Source: a virus. Taken from it: DNA of 22,692 bases. Each line of letters begins with the position of its first letter. Position 1 is the stretch's first letter. A program made the position numbers and the translations under genes. The notes below the pieces were generated by a model. The model worked only from the letters and a program-made list of their open reading frames with translations. It did no database searches and was not told where the DNA came from. Shown here piece after piece: positions 8,188 through 15,622 of the stretch. The stretch spans positions 1-22,692 of the IMG/VR virus record IMGVR_UViG_3300047552_000818; one strand, 5' to 3'.

Positions 8188-8921
8188 GGATAATACCACT
8201 CAATTCCTAGGTCTGCATACGTGTCGGGCGTGAACATTGCAAATGGATAGCACATGTTTCTGATGTCCCATCTGCGTATGTAGTTATCTACAGTGGTGAG
8301 TGTTCTGCCGGTCTTCACGATGTTGTTGGTGAACGGTATCTCACCTTCTAGGATTATGTTGCGCTGGGTTGTGCCCTCGTGGTAGGACAGGTTTCCATCT
8401 ACTGCAACGCTGTTCAGTACCTCCCTCGTTGTGTATCCAACCCCGCCATGACAATGTGTGGGGTATTGCTCATACCGTGAAATGCCAACAAGACCAACAA
8501 ACCCAACGTCACCCGTAAACGCATCGAGTATCTTCTTGTAGTACTGGTCGCCAAAGATAAGGATGTCTTCCTCAGTGAATATGAACCCGTCATGCGTAGT
8601 GTGTTTGTAGGCATAGTTGTAGCCACCAAAGCTCCCGCCCACATTCTCCCTGTCGAGTATGTTAAACCTACCATTCTTGGTTTGTGTTGCGTCGTACTTC
8701 TTCCACCAAGCATATGCCCACGGGCCGTTACAGACGATGACCGTGTCAAACTCAACACCACCGTCTATTGTCCTCTCGAGGTGTAGTATCAACTCCCACA
8801 GCTTCATCAGTTGAAACGTGGTTGTCTTGAGTTGAGGGTGGTGGGGAAAGTTTGCCTCTGGTCTGTGCTCCCGCACCAACCCATCACTGACGACGATTAC
8901 TTTACCGAGGCTATTGGGCAT
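8184..8921 (-). CDS. GT-A (GT2-like) glycosyltransferase
   Basis: With start ATG 8921 (MPNSLGKVIVVSDG), eight bases after the upstream stop codon, the protein has 245 residues. The open frame continues upstream to 8993 but would overlap the methyltransferase by 65 bases. It begins with a Rossmann strand KVIVVSDGL. It contains RENVGGSFGGYNYAYK and FIFTEEDILIF, where TEED (about residues 116-119) is the likely metal-binding acidic motif of GT-A enzymes. Later segments (GGVGYTTREVL) fit an acceptor loop. It is the first of four glycosyltransferase-like genes in the cassette. Donor and acceptor are unknown. Confidence 0.78.
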   Translation of the reverse strand: MPNSLGKVIVVSDGLVREHRPEANFPHHPQLKTTTFQLMKLWELILHLERTIDGGVEFDTVIVCNGPWAYAWWKKYDATQTKNGRFNILDRENVGGSFGGYNYAYKHTTHDGFIFTEEDILIFGDQYYKKILDAFTGDVGFVGLVGISRYEQYPTHCHGGVGYTTREVLNSVAVDGNLSYHEGTTQRNIILEGEIPFTNNIVKTGRTLTTVDNYIRRWDIRNMCYPFAMFTPDTYADLGIEWYYP

Positions 8922-8928
8922 ATATGTT

Positions 8929-9423
8929 TTATGCCCTAGTAAGTACTGCGTTGTATACGCCACTATCACCTTTCCCATAGCGGTCTTCCTCAAAGAAGGC
9001 GTCTAGGACGCGAAGTCCTACACTGGCACAGTAGTCGAGAAACTCCTGGTGAGGTACCGCTTGCCATATCTTCATGTGAGGCAAGTTACCCTCAGCACCG
9101 AAGCATATAAACATCACTCCGTCATCCTTGAGCCATTGCAGGTTATGTTTAATGGTTTCCTGCCACGTTAGGTCGTGCTCAAACACTGAGAACATGGCAA
9201 TGGTGTCGAACTTAGTACTGAACTGCGTTTCAGTGGCGTTCGCAACAATGTCTACCCCATTTCCGGCTACACGGTCCACACCTACATACTCACAGTCAGT
9301 AAAGTAATCCCGTATTGACCCGTTTACGTCCTGTGAACCTATCTCTAGTACGGAGCAGTTGCTGAAGCTCTTTGGGTACGTTGTGCGTAAGTCCTCTAGC
9401 CACTTCCTGTTGTTTAGATGCAT
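8929..9423 (-). CDS. SAM-dependent methyltransferase
   Basis: This 164-aa class I methyltransferase has motif I as SVLEIGSQDVNGSIRDYF (about residues 24-41), the acidic strand-2 end YVGVDRVAGNGVD, and the post-strand-4 motif FDTIAMFSVFEHDLTWQ. The C-terminal residues form the expected beta hairpin (SGVYNAVLTRA). The glycine-rich loop has S in place of a usual third glycine, which is tolerated in sugar/polysaccharide methyltransferases. It overlaps the aminotransferase by 10 bases. Probable substrate is the sugar or glycan made by neighbours; this is inferred. Confidence 0.8.
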   Translation of the reverse strand: MHLNNRKWLEDLRTTYPKSFSNCSVLEIGSQDVNGSIRDYFTDCEYVGVDRVAGNGVDIVANATETQFSTKFDTIAMFSVFEHDLTWQETIKHNLQWLKDDGVMFICFGAEGNLPHMKIWQAVPHQEFLDYCASVGLRVLDAFFEEDRYGKGDSGVYNAVLTRA

Positions 9424-10424
9424 AGTGAAGCTATGTTATGTGCCTGTTCCTTCGTTACTCCGTGGTGGAGTGGTACAAAGAAGTATGTGTTTTCTAACTT
9501 ATCCATTACGGGGCAATCCGTCTTGTATTGCTTGAAGATGCTGTACTTGTCATTTCTGTAGTGGTGCTGGCCTATCTCTATACCGTTGTCTGCCATCTTC
9601 TGTTTGAGCTCTTGGTAGTGGTCGGTGAAGCCTCCTGCGAGCCATATGTGGCTGAATAAGCCGTAGCTGTAGTAGATGTCGCCGAGCTCCTTGCGGTGAT
9701 TCACGAGTTCATCTATGTGCAGTAAGTTACCACGCCCTATCGCGGCGTTGATGTTGTTCATGTGGTACTTATACCCCGCTTCGGTAAGGTCTGTGTCTCC
9801 TAGCTTGTGCTTGAGGTCTCTGTCGTAACCGAACCAGCGAAGCCTGCGGGCTTTGTTGCCTTGCTCGTGGTCTTTGGTGATAAGAAATCCACCGTCACCA
9901 CTCGTGAGGGTTTTGATGGCTTGGAGACTGACTGCGGTGTAGTCGCTGACGCCCCAGTAATCGCTTCCCACTGCTTGTGCAGCATCTTCGATGACTGGTA
10001 ATCCCAGACCCAATAGTTCTTCAAGTCCACGGTTGTTACCTCCGAAGTGTACGAAGACGATTGCTTTGGTCTTCGGGGTGATTTTCCTTTTGACGTCTTC
10101 AACGGAGATGTTGAGGTCTTCGTCGATGTCAGCGAATACGATGCGAGCCTTTCTCCTAACCAACGGGAGATTCGTAGCAGTACACGTGAGAACCGGAGTG
10201 ATAACCTCGTCACCCTCCCGTATTCCTGCGAGCTCATACGCCAACTCAAGCGCGCTAGTTCCGCTGTTAAGTGACACAGCGTTCGGTAAATGAAACTTTG
10301 TTTGAAACTCATGCTCAAATAGTTTTACTTCTTCCCCTTCTGCTAATTGACCAGACTGAAGCACACGCTGTACGTTCTCGCGGGCTTCATCTGATACGAA
10401 TGGCTGGAACAGCTTTATTGCCAT
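9414..10424 (-). CDS. DegT/DnrJ/EryC1/StrS family PLP sugar aminotransferase
   Basis: This 336-aa fold-type I aminotransferase converts a keto sugar nucleotide to an amino sugar using glutamate or glutamine. Visible hallmarks are LNSGTSALELA (about 52-62, phosphate-binding loop), GDEVITPVLTCTATN (71-85), VIEDAAQAVG (144-153, the Asp that pairs with the PLP ring nitrogen) and SLQAIKTLTSGDGG (166-179, Lys171 as Schiff-base lysine). It is somewhat shorter than the usual 360-400 residues. It lies directly downstream of an RmlB-like dehydratase with a 10-base overlap, the typical pair for 4-amino-4,6-dideoxy or 3-amino-3,6-dideoxy sugars. The position aminated cannot be told. Confidence 0.9.
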   Translation of the reverse strand: MAIKLFQPFVSDEARENVQRVLQSGQLAEGEEVKLFEHEFQTKFHLPNAVSLNSGTSALELAYELAGIREGDEVITPVLTCTATNLPLVRRKARIVFADIDEDLNISVEDVKRKITPKTKAIVFVHFGGNNRGLEELLGLGLPVIEDAAQAVGSDYWGVSDYTAVSLQAIKTLTSGDGGFLITKDHEQGNKARRLRWFGYDRDLKHKLGDTDLTEAGYKYHMNNINAAIGRGNLLHIDELVNHRKELGDIYYSYGLFSHIWLAGGFTDHYQELKQKMADNGIEIGQHHYRNDKYSIFKQYKTDCPVMDKLENTYFFVPLHHGVTKEQAHNIASLCI

Positions 10425-11422
10425 AGTGGGTGGTCGTGATACCAGTCTATGTACTTCTTGAGTGATTCATCAAGGTCGCGGGGTGCTTTCCAGCCTAACT
10501 CCTTGAGCTTTGTACCATCAAGTGCATAACGGCGATCGTGACCTGGCCGAGTCGCATGATGGTCAACAAACTTGTATTTAAGTGGCTTGCCTATTATCCC
10601 TGCAACCTTCTCAGCAAGTGCGAGGTTGTCTAACTCCTGGTCGCCAACGATGTTGAATCGTGTCGGTCTGTCCACACCAGTACCATCTGAGTATTCTGCT
10701 GGGGCTACGTTCTGCATGATGTACAGCAGTGCGTTGGCTTGGTTACGTGCGTGTAGGTAGTAGCGTGAGCCAACTGCGCCGGGCTTACCGTGCACTGTTA
10801 CTTCCTCGCCGGCACTAATCTTCTTAATGAGTTGTGCCGTGTACTTCTCGGCATCTTGCATCTCTCCAAAAAGATTCATTGTATTGGTAATAATCACAGG
10901 CACACCGTATGTGCGCCAGTATGATACGCAGATTGCCTCCTGACACGCCTTAGATGCGCTGTAGGGATTGCTGGGGAGTATTGTTGCCCATTCCTTGTGA
11001 TTTACACCGTCAGGTGCAGGGCCATATACTTCATCGGTGCTTATCTGCATGAAGGTTATTGGCTTCACCTCACGGGCGAACTCGAGCATGTTAAGCATAA
11101 GTGCCACGTTGTTCATCACAAACGGCACAGGGTCGGTAATGCTTCTGTCTACGTGGCTTTCACTCGCTACGTTGATGATGAAGTCTACGATGCCGATACG
11201 CTTCTTGGTTGTCTCTGTGAATGGAGCCGATAGGTCGTGGGTTATTATCTCCACGCGGTCTTTCCACGCAGGATTACCCCTGAGCACTTCTTCAATGCGT
11301 TCTGGTGTGCCCTTGTGTGTCCATGCTGCGACACCAACAACGTCTAGGTCTGTGTTCGTTAATATCTCTTGAAGAACATGGGAACCCATGAAGCCCGCCA
11401 CCCCGGTCAAAAGCACCTTCAT
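10415..11422 (-). CDS. rmlB: dTDP-glucose 4,6-dehydratase-like NDP-sugar dehydratase
   Basis: This is a 335-aa extended short-chain dehydrogenase. It has the NAD-binding TGVAGFMGSH (6-15), the RmlB signature ASESHVDRSI (86-95), STDEVYG (128-134) with the Thr-Asp-Glu dehydration residues, and YSASK (154-158) with catalytic Tyr and Lys. It should convert an NDP-glucose to the 4-keto-6-deoxy form, the substrate for the next gene's aminotransferase. No nucleotidyltransferase (RmlA-type) is in the window, so the activated sugar presumably comes from the host. The start lies one base after the stop of the upstream small gene. The signature points to dehydratase rather than epimerase; the nucleotide is not determined. 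Confidence 0.88.
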   Translation of the reverse strand: MKVLLTGVAGFMGSHVLQEILTNTDLDVVGVAAWTHKGTPERIEEVLRGNPAWKDRVEIITHDLSAPFTETTKKRIGIVDFIINVASESHVDRSITDPVPFVMNNVALMLNMLEFAREVKPITFMQISTDEVYGPAPDGVNHKEWATILPSNPYSASKACQEAICVSYWRTYGVPVIITNTMNLFGEMQDAEKYTAQLIKKISAGEEVTVHGKPGAVGSRYYLHARNQANALLYIMQNVAPAEYSDGTGVDRPTRFNIVGDQELDNLALAEKVAGIIGKPLKYKFVDHHATRPGHDRRYALDGTKLKELGWKAPRDLDESLKKYIDWYHDHPLWQ

Positions 11423-11423
11423 A

Positions 11424-11708
11424 CTAAGAGAAGAATACCTCGCGTCCTTCTTCTGTCTTAATGTAGTTCAGGACGTGGTGTACCTTGTCTAGTGCCGCGG
11501 TGCGACTATTGTGCGGGGCAATCATTCCATTGGGGAATGAGTAGGTATAATTCGGGTCTTGTTCTTCCCTGATGTCGTCTGTCGGCACCGGGCACACATC
11601 CCTGCCATCAAGTTTAATGTTGGACAGTCCAGCCCTATTCGGGTTTGGTACTATCGCTAGTCGCGGGTCCAGCGTCTTCAGCTCCTTCTCGAAGTCTGAG
11701 GTTTTCAT
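11424..11708 (-). CDS. Small hypothetical phage protein (94 aa)
   Basis: I recognise no family. The protein is soluble and mixed in charge, with motifs SNIKLDGRDVCPVP and SFPNGMIAPHNSR and a C-terminal helix. There is no membrane segment or signal. It overlaps the end of the preceding gene by 74 bases in another frame, and its stop lies one base before the rmlB-like start. It therefore links the capsid genes to the glycan cassette in one transcript. A virion or capsid-accessory role is possible from position alone. Confidence 0.75.
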   Translation of the reverse strand: MKTSDFEKELKTLDPRLAIVPNPNRAGLSNIKLDGRDVCPVPTDDIREEQDPNYTYSFPNGMIAPHNSRTAALDKVHHVLNYIKTEEGREVFFS

Positions 11709-11892
11709 ATGTCTCTATGGCGTTAATTGCTAAGTTAAAGGCTACTGAAGCGATGTTCAGTGTCTTCTTAGATTCTACCTTATTTTTGACTCCGTAGCTT
11801 TTGCCGTTGTATACAAACGTGTACGCTATGAAGCCGTTGTTGACTGTCAACTCAATGGGACAGTCTTTATAGACGAATTGTGAGATTTGCAT
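11635..11892 (-). CDS. Small hypothetical protein downstream of capsid gene
   Basis: This 85-aa frame starts at ATG 11892 (MQISQFVYKD). The frame is open further up to 11961, but ATG 11892 has a strong ribosome-binding site, GAGGAAG six bases upstream, which is exceptional in this genome. The N-terminal half is beta-like (PIELTVNNGFIAYTFVYNGK) and the C-terminal half helical with an acidic tail. Function is unknown; such genes after the major capsid gene are often head-completion or decoration proteins, but nothing here proves it. Alternative hairpins just upstream could control its translation. Confidence 0.7.
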   Translation of the reverse strand: MQISQFVYKDCPIELTVNNGFIAYTFVYNGKSYGVKNKVESKKTLNIASVAFNLAINAIETYENLRLREGAEDAGPATSDSTKPE

Positions 11893-11900
11893 GATTGCTT

Positions 11901-11938
11901 CCTCTTTGTTGGCTCCCCCAAAGAGGTAGGGAAGCCAA
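11901..11938 (-). promoter_or_regulatory. Alternative hairpins overlapping the ribosome-binding site of the 11892 gene
   Basis: In the mRNA, TTGGCTTCCC (11938-11929) can pair with GGGGAGCCAA (11918-11909) with one G-U pair. Alternatively CCTCTTTG (11926-11919) can pair perfectly with CAAAGAGG (11908-11901), which contains the GAGG of the ribosome-binding site. Full versions of both helices cannot coexist because there is no linker, so the region can switch between an open and a closed site. This is seen in sequence; regulation is inferred. Confidence 0.45.
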
Positions 11939-11953
11939 ACAATCTTGGTAATG

Positions 11954-11968
11954 CCCCCCAAGCGGGGG
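11954..11968 (-). other. GC-rich hairpin after the major capsid gene
   Basis: The minus strand reads CCCCCGCTTGGGGGG, a five-base-pair stem with a four-base loop, starting four bases after the capsid stop codon at 11973. No T-run follows, so it is unlikely to be an intrinsic terminator. It may protect the abundant capsid mRNA end or slow read-through. Confidence 0.4.
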
Positions 11969-11972
11969 ACTG

Positions 11973-12968
11973 CTACGCAGTAGAGAATCCGTCAGTTGCT
12001 CCTGTCTTCAAGTTAATGAGCCAGTTGCTATTGAGGGTCTTTGCTACGAACGGCATCTTCCAACCAACTGTCGAGAATTGGTCGATAGGGTTGTCAGTGC
12101 TGTTAGCGCCCGGGTTCTTGACGTACACCTTAGGTGCGCGGATTGAACCGAGGTTGATAACGCCGTAAGCTTCCTTTCCGAAGAAGAAGTTGCTGTAGAC
12201 GTTTGCCACGTTAGTTGCGCTCGTTGAGAAGCCAGCGGTCAGCGTGTAGAGCTGGTCATTGGTTTCAACAAACTCAACACCGTGGAGCTTGCCGATAACA
12301 CCACGCATGATTGCATCAGCGTTAGTGTAGCGGTGTGCATCGAGCCACTCAGAGTTACCCATGAGGTCCATTGCTGTGTGAGGACCGACGATTGCTCGGT
12401 ACATTCCATTCTCAAACTTTGGAGCCTTGGCTACTTTAAGTGAGCGAACCACACGACGAACTTCGAGGCCCGTAAGGGTGTCGGAGGTGTGAATGGTTGA
12501 TACAGCAGTCGTTGAACCTGCTGCGCCACCTGTTGAGGTGGATACAAGAAGATTCGTTGCGCCTGTTGCAAGCTCGGTGCGGATAAGTCGGTCAATCGTT
12601 TCGCCGGCGTTCTGACCGTGGATTTCCACATGCTCACGAAGACCATCCTCGATGGTTGTAAGTGAGTAGAGGGAACCTACAGTAGTGTATGCACCGTAAT
12701 CTGCGAGTACCGCTGATACAGTTGCTGCCGTCATATCGACTGCCGAAGGGTTTGCTGCTTCAGAGAGAGCTGTCGTTGCGAGGGCGAGAGGTGAGAAACG
12801 TGTGAAATACACGGTCTTTCCACTGTTAAGCGGAATGTTCTTTACCTGTGCGCCGAAATCGTGGCGAAGCTCTGTCTTAGCACGCTCAAGGAATACTCGG
12901 TCGTAAAAAATCTGCATTGGACTCGTTAGACCTGGGTTTGCGCCTTGAGCAAAGGTTGTAGTTGCCAT
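11973..12968 (-). CDS. Major capsid protein (N4-gp56 family)
   Basis: This 331-aa HK97-fold capsid protein matches the N4-gp56 family: an N-terminal arm and SPMQIFYDRVFLERAK, then GKTVYFTRFSPLALATTAL (about 50-68), the segment LADYGAYTTVGSLYSLTTIED, a conserved KFENGMYRAIVGPHTAMDLM (about 182-201), and FFFGKEAYGVINLG toward the C-terminus. It follows a scaffold-like gene and a portal gene, the usual order. The start ATG 12968 has no Shine-Dalgarno site. The family is found in podo-, sipho- and myovirus-like phages, so it does not fix morphotype. Confidence 0.9.
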   Translation of the reverse strand: MATTTFAQGANPGLTSPMQIFYDRVFLERAKTELRHDFGAQVKNIPLNSGKTVYFTRFSPLALATTALSEAANPSAVDMTAATVSAVLADYGAYTTVGSLYSLTTIEDGLREHVEIHGQNAGETIDRLIRTELATGATNLLVSTSTGGAAGSTTAVSTIHTSDTLTGLEVRRVVRSLKVAKAPKFENGMYRAIVGPHTAMDLMGNSEWLDAHRYTNADAIMRGVIGKLHGVEFVETNDQLYTLTAGFSTSATNVANVYSNFFFGKEAYGVINLGSIRAPKVYVKNPGANSTDNPIDQFSTVGWKMPFVAKTLNSNWLINLKTGATDGFSTA

Positions 12969-12987
12969 GAACTAATATTTGCTAATC

Positions 12988-13467
12988 CTAATAAGGGTCA
13001 GCGTGTGGCAATATCTTTTCTAAATCCGCAACAGACATATTTTTAAGCTGTTCTGGGGTGTATTTACGCTCCACTTCGGTTTGTCCTTGGGTGGAGTTTA
13101 CGGCTGATGATGCTTCCTCGGCACGTCTCTGTTCATGCACTGTGCGCATGGCAACAGCTACGTAGGAGTTTGCGTCTTCTAGGGCTTTCTTACCACCGTT
13201 GCGTTGTATGAACTCAGCATCGGCTTTGGTGTACCCCTGACGGATCATGTCAGCTACTTCCCATATCTTCTCATCTATACTCTCTTGCGGTCTTGCCACC
13301 GCTTCTTGTGCTTTTGGTTCAGTAGCACGCTGTTTGTACTTGTGAGCCATTGCTTTGTATTTCAAAGCCTCAGCTCGCCAGTCTTTATCTTCTGTTGTGG
13401 TTTCTGTAACCTCAACTAACTCATCCGTTTGTTCAGGTTGGATTTCCTGTGTGTCATCAGTGTCCAT
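12988..13467 (-). CDS. Scaffold-like protein
   Basis: This 159-aa, highly charged protein is mostly helical. An acidic disordered N-terminus (residues 1-30, DTDDTQEIQPEQTDELVEV) is followed by a basic helix (DWRAEALKYKAMAHKYKQRA), a middle helical part, and a C-terminus with RKYTPEQLKNMSVADLEKIL. This composition and the position between portal and major capsid genes are typical of phage scaffolding proteins, which are poorly conserved in sequence. No protease motif is seen. It is inferred to guide procapsid assembly. Confidence 0.75.
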   Translation of the reverse strand: MDTDDTQEIQPEQTDELVEVTETTTEDKDWRAEALKYKAMAHKYKQRATEPKAQEAVARPQESIDEKIWEVADMIRQGYTKADAEFIQRNGGKKALEDANSYVAVAMRTVHEQRRAEEASSAVNSTQGQTEVERKYTPEQLKNMSVADLEKILPHADPY

Positions 13468-13531
13468 GATGATGTGGGTTATTCGCCATTAAAACGGGGC
13501 GATGTCCGTTAGGTTCGTTTTTAAGCGGAAC

Positions 13532-13549
13532 GATAACCGCGTTGTTATC
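13532..13549 (-). other. Hairpin at the end of the 80-aa gene
   Basis: GATAAC and GTTATC form a perfect six-base-pair stem with a six-base loop (GATAACaacgcgGTTATC on the minus strand), overlapping the stop codon of the preceding gene. No T-run follows. It is a plausible RNA processing or pausing element between portal-side and capsid-side genes; I have no stronger evidence. Confidence 0.35.
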
Positions 13550-13787
13550 TAAATGGGTTCTTTATCTTCTCTATCTTGCGCTGTACGATGCCGGTGTCAT
13601 TAAGGAAGTCTGCGAGTTTGTTGTAGGCAAGCACCCTACCAACGACTTCTGCTTTCAGGTGTTCTGCTGGTTGGGTAAGGTCGAGCGTATTCATGTCCTT
13701 TAGTGGCTCGATGTACTTCTCAACCATATCCTCTACCTGCGCCCAGTCCGGGTCGCTAAAGAACTTCTGATAGAGCTTCTCGTTCAT
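13545..13787 (-). CDS. Small hypothetical protein between portal and scaffold
   Basis: This 80-aa soluble helical protein starts MNEKLYQKFFSDPDWAQVED. Its C-terminus is basic (VQRKIEKIKNPFR). The ATG overlaps the portal stop by four bases, so it is translationally coupled to the portal gene. Small proteins at this position are common in phages with N4-gp56 capsids but I cannot assign a function. Confidence 0.75.
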   Translation of the reverse strand: MNEKLYQKFFSDPDWAQVEDMVEKYIEPLKDMNTLDLTQPAEHLKAEVVGRVLAYNKLADFLNDTGIVQRKIEKIKNPFR

Positions 13788-15607
13788 AGTCTCTGTACGG
13801 TGGGCTGTTGAGGTGCTTGTGGTAATGCGGCGTTAGGTTGCTGTGGAGCCTGAAGCTGTGCCTGTTGAGCTTGCTGTTGTATTTGTTCTGCTTGCTGGTC
13901 GGCGAGCTCCATTTCTGCGGGGCTGACACCGAGTTGCTCTGCATACTTGAAGAACAGCATCTTTGCGCGTGGGTCTTGTAGGCCATATGTCTGTAGGAGT
14001 GGCGTGAGGACGGCAAGGGTGTTGTTCACCATAAGGTTCGGGTCTGCCTGTTCATTACCGATGATGAAGTCAAACTCAAACTCAGCGTCATCATAGAACG
14101 CTTCCTTTATCTTGAGGAAGCGGTTTTCACCGTTCTTGCGGTAAGCCTCTATGGCCTTCTGCTTGAGCGCTTCTACGTCTGCTGGGTCTATATACACTCC
14201 GGTGAGGAGCCTGTCTTTTATGTAGTCACTTGCGACAATCTCTGATGCTGCCTGGTCGAGCTTGAGTAGCTCCTGTCCATTGCCTGTAAAGCGCATGATG
14301 TGTTCGGGTGTGAGGTCTTTCATCAACTGCGGTAGGACGAGCTCATTGAAGAACTCCTGTAGGAATAGGGTGAGGTTCTCACGCTTAAAGGCAAACACAT
14401 TCGTTGCCTGTTGTGTGGCGATAAGAGCGTTTGTTGCGGGAGTTGAGCTGGGGAGTGACTGTCCTGACACGGCTTCATAGGCAAATGTAATCTTATCTGC
14501 CTGTGCCATGTAGCTTTCTTCCTCTTGGCTAAATGCCGGGAGGTTGCGTTCCTCGTTAGCTATAGCTTCTATACCTGATGGTGAGCGTATGAGGTCGCCA
14601 TTCTGTAGGTCAGTAAGTACATTGCGTACAACAGTCTTGTCCTTGGTTTGGAACAGGTGCAGGGATGATAGTTCCATTGAGATGCGCTTGCCGTTCTTGA
14701 GCTCATTGACACGTGTCTGTATGTCGAAAAGGCTCTCAGGGATACCCATGCCGAGCCATCTACCAGGAACCCTTGTGTAGTGATAGTCCTTATACGGCCA
14801 TTCTTTGTGCCACTTTGAGCTAAAGAGTGTGATGCCAGCTTCACCTGTTACTTGCTTCTGCTCGTTTACCTCCTGTACGTCTGCGCCAGCAACAATAAAG
14901 AGTGCACGGACCATTTCATCTGAGTCGCTACCATCAAGCCAGCCCTTCTTAACCTCACCATAGCGCTTGTATACCTTGATGTATGGCGTGCTACTAAGCT
15001 GATTGACGTTGCCACCTGTGTCTTCAAATGACTCCGGGAGTTCTGCACTGCCGAAGCGTTCTATTGCAATATCTACGTTGTCCCAGCCCGTCTCTCGTAG
15101 CTGAGATGGTGTCATGTAGTGGATTGTTGTCACAAAACGACTGTCGTCTATGCACTCTACGGTAGGATCAAGGATAAGTCGGCGCAAATCTACTGCTTCT
15201 GCTCCGTCCTTGGTCTTTTCTATGACAAATGAGCCATACTTAGGTGCATCTTCGGCCATTTTGTTGAGCAACTTGCCCATCTCAGACCGCTTGAGCCATA
15301 CCTTCAGCTCCCTCTCGAGTAAGTAGGTGCTGTAGTAGCTCTTTGGGTTCATGGGCCACAAGCGTATGTTCTTTGTGTCCACGTTAAGCATCTTTGTTGC
15401 CACTTCGCACGGTGCAGTTGTTATGTTGAAGAAGATGAGCTCTCGGTTGAGGTAGGTGCCACCATTCTCGTACTTGCTGTTGAGATATAGGTGTGCACGT
15501 TTGAGCGTGTCGTACTGGTTGAAAGAGTAGCCAGGAACGACTGTTATCGAACTATTATAAAAGTCCTCGTTCTCTTTCCGTATTTGTGCGTATATAGATG
15601 CTTGCAT
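13784..15607 (-). CDS. Portal protein
   Basis: This 607-aa protein is predicted to form the dodecameric DNA entry ring in the capsid vertex. The start is ATG 15607 (MQASIYAQIRKENEDF); a TTG six bases upstream is unlikely. It carries a wing/stem region with RWLGMGIPESLFDIQTRVNE and a long helical crown region with QSLPSSTPATNALIATQQAT. The C-terminus is Q/A/P-rich and disordered (about 560-607). Size, position directly after TerL and these motifs fit the portal family used by N4-gp56 phages. A TATAAT hexamer ends seven bases before the ATG. Confidence 0.88.
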   Translation of the reverse strand: MQASIYAQIRKENEDFYNSSITVVPGYSFNQYDTLKRAHLYLNSKYENGGTYLNRELIFFNITTAPCEVATKMLNVDTKNIRLWPMNPKSYYSTYLLERELKVWLKRSEMGKLLNKMAEDAPKYGSFVIEKTKDGAEAVDLRRLILDPTVECIDDSRFVTTIHYMTPSQLRETGWDNVDIAIERFGSAELPESFEDTGGNVNQLSSTPYIKVYKRYGEVKKGWLDGSDSDEMVRALFIVAGADVQEVNEQKQVTGEAGITLFSSKWHKEWPYKDYHYTRVPGRWLGMGIPESLFDIQTRVNELKNGKRISMELSSLHLFQTKDKTVVRNVLTDLQNGDLIRSPSGIEAIANEERNLPAFSQEEESYMAQADKITFAYEAVSGQSLPSSTPATNALIATQQATNVFAFKRENLTLFLQEFFNELVLPQLMKDLTPEHIMRFTGNGQELLKLDQAASEIVASDYIKDRLLTGVYIDPADVEALKQKAIEAYRKNGENRFLKIKEAFYDDAEFEFDFIIGNEQADPNLMVNNTLAVLTPLLQTYGLQDPRAKMLFFKYAEQLGVSPAEMELADQQAEQIQQQAQQAQLQAPQQPNAALPQAPQQPTVQRL

Positions 15608-15614
15608 TGTCAAT

Positions 15615-15620
15615 ATTATA
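15615..15620 (-). promoter_or_regulatory. TATAAT promoter element directly upstream of portal
   Basis: The minus strand reads TGTATAATATTGACAATG with seven bases between hexamer and ATG, so a transcript from it would be leaderless. The element is almost the same as the one before the adaptor gene. It overlaps the end of TerL (stop at 15625-15623). No good -35 was found. Confidence 0.5.
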
Positions 15621-15622
15621 CA

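Noticed and set aside
9800-10318. 172-aa minus-strand frame overlapping the aminotransferase
   Set aside because: It is S/R/T-rich and in another frame of a gene with intact PLP-binding motifs; it is an out-of-frame shadow.
11901-11938. H-type pseudoknot from both helices before the 11892 gene
   Set aside because: There is no linker to cross the ten-base-pair stem, so full helices cannot coexist; a switch between them is the better reading.
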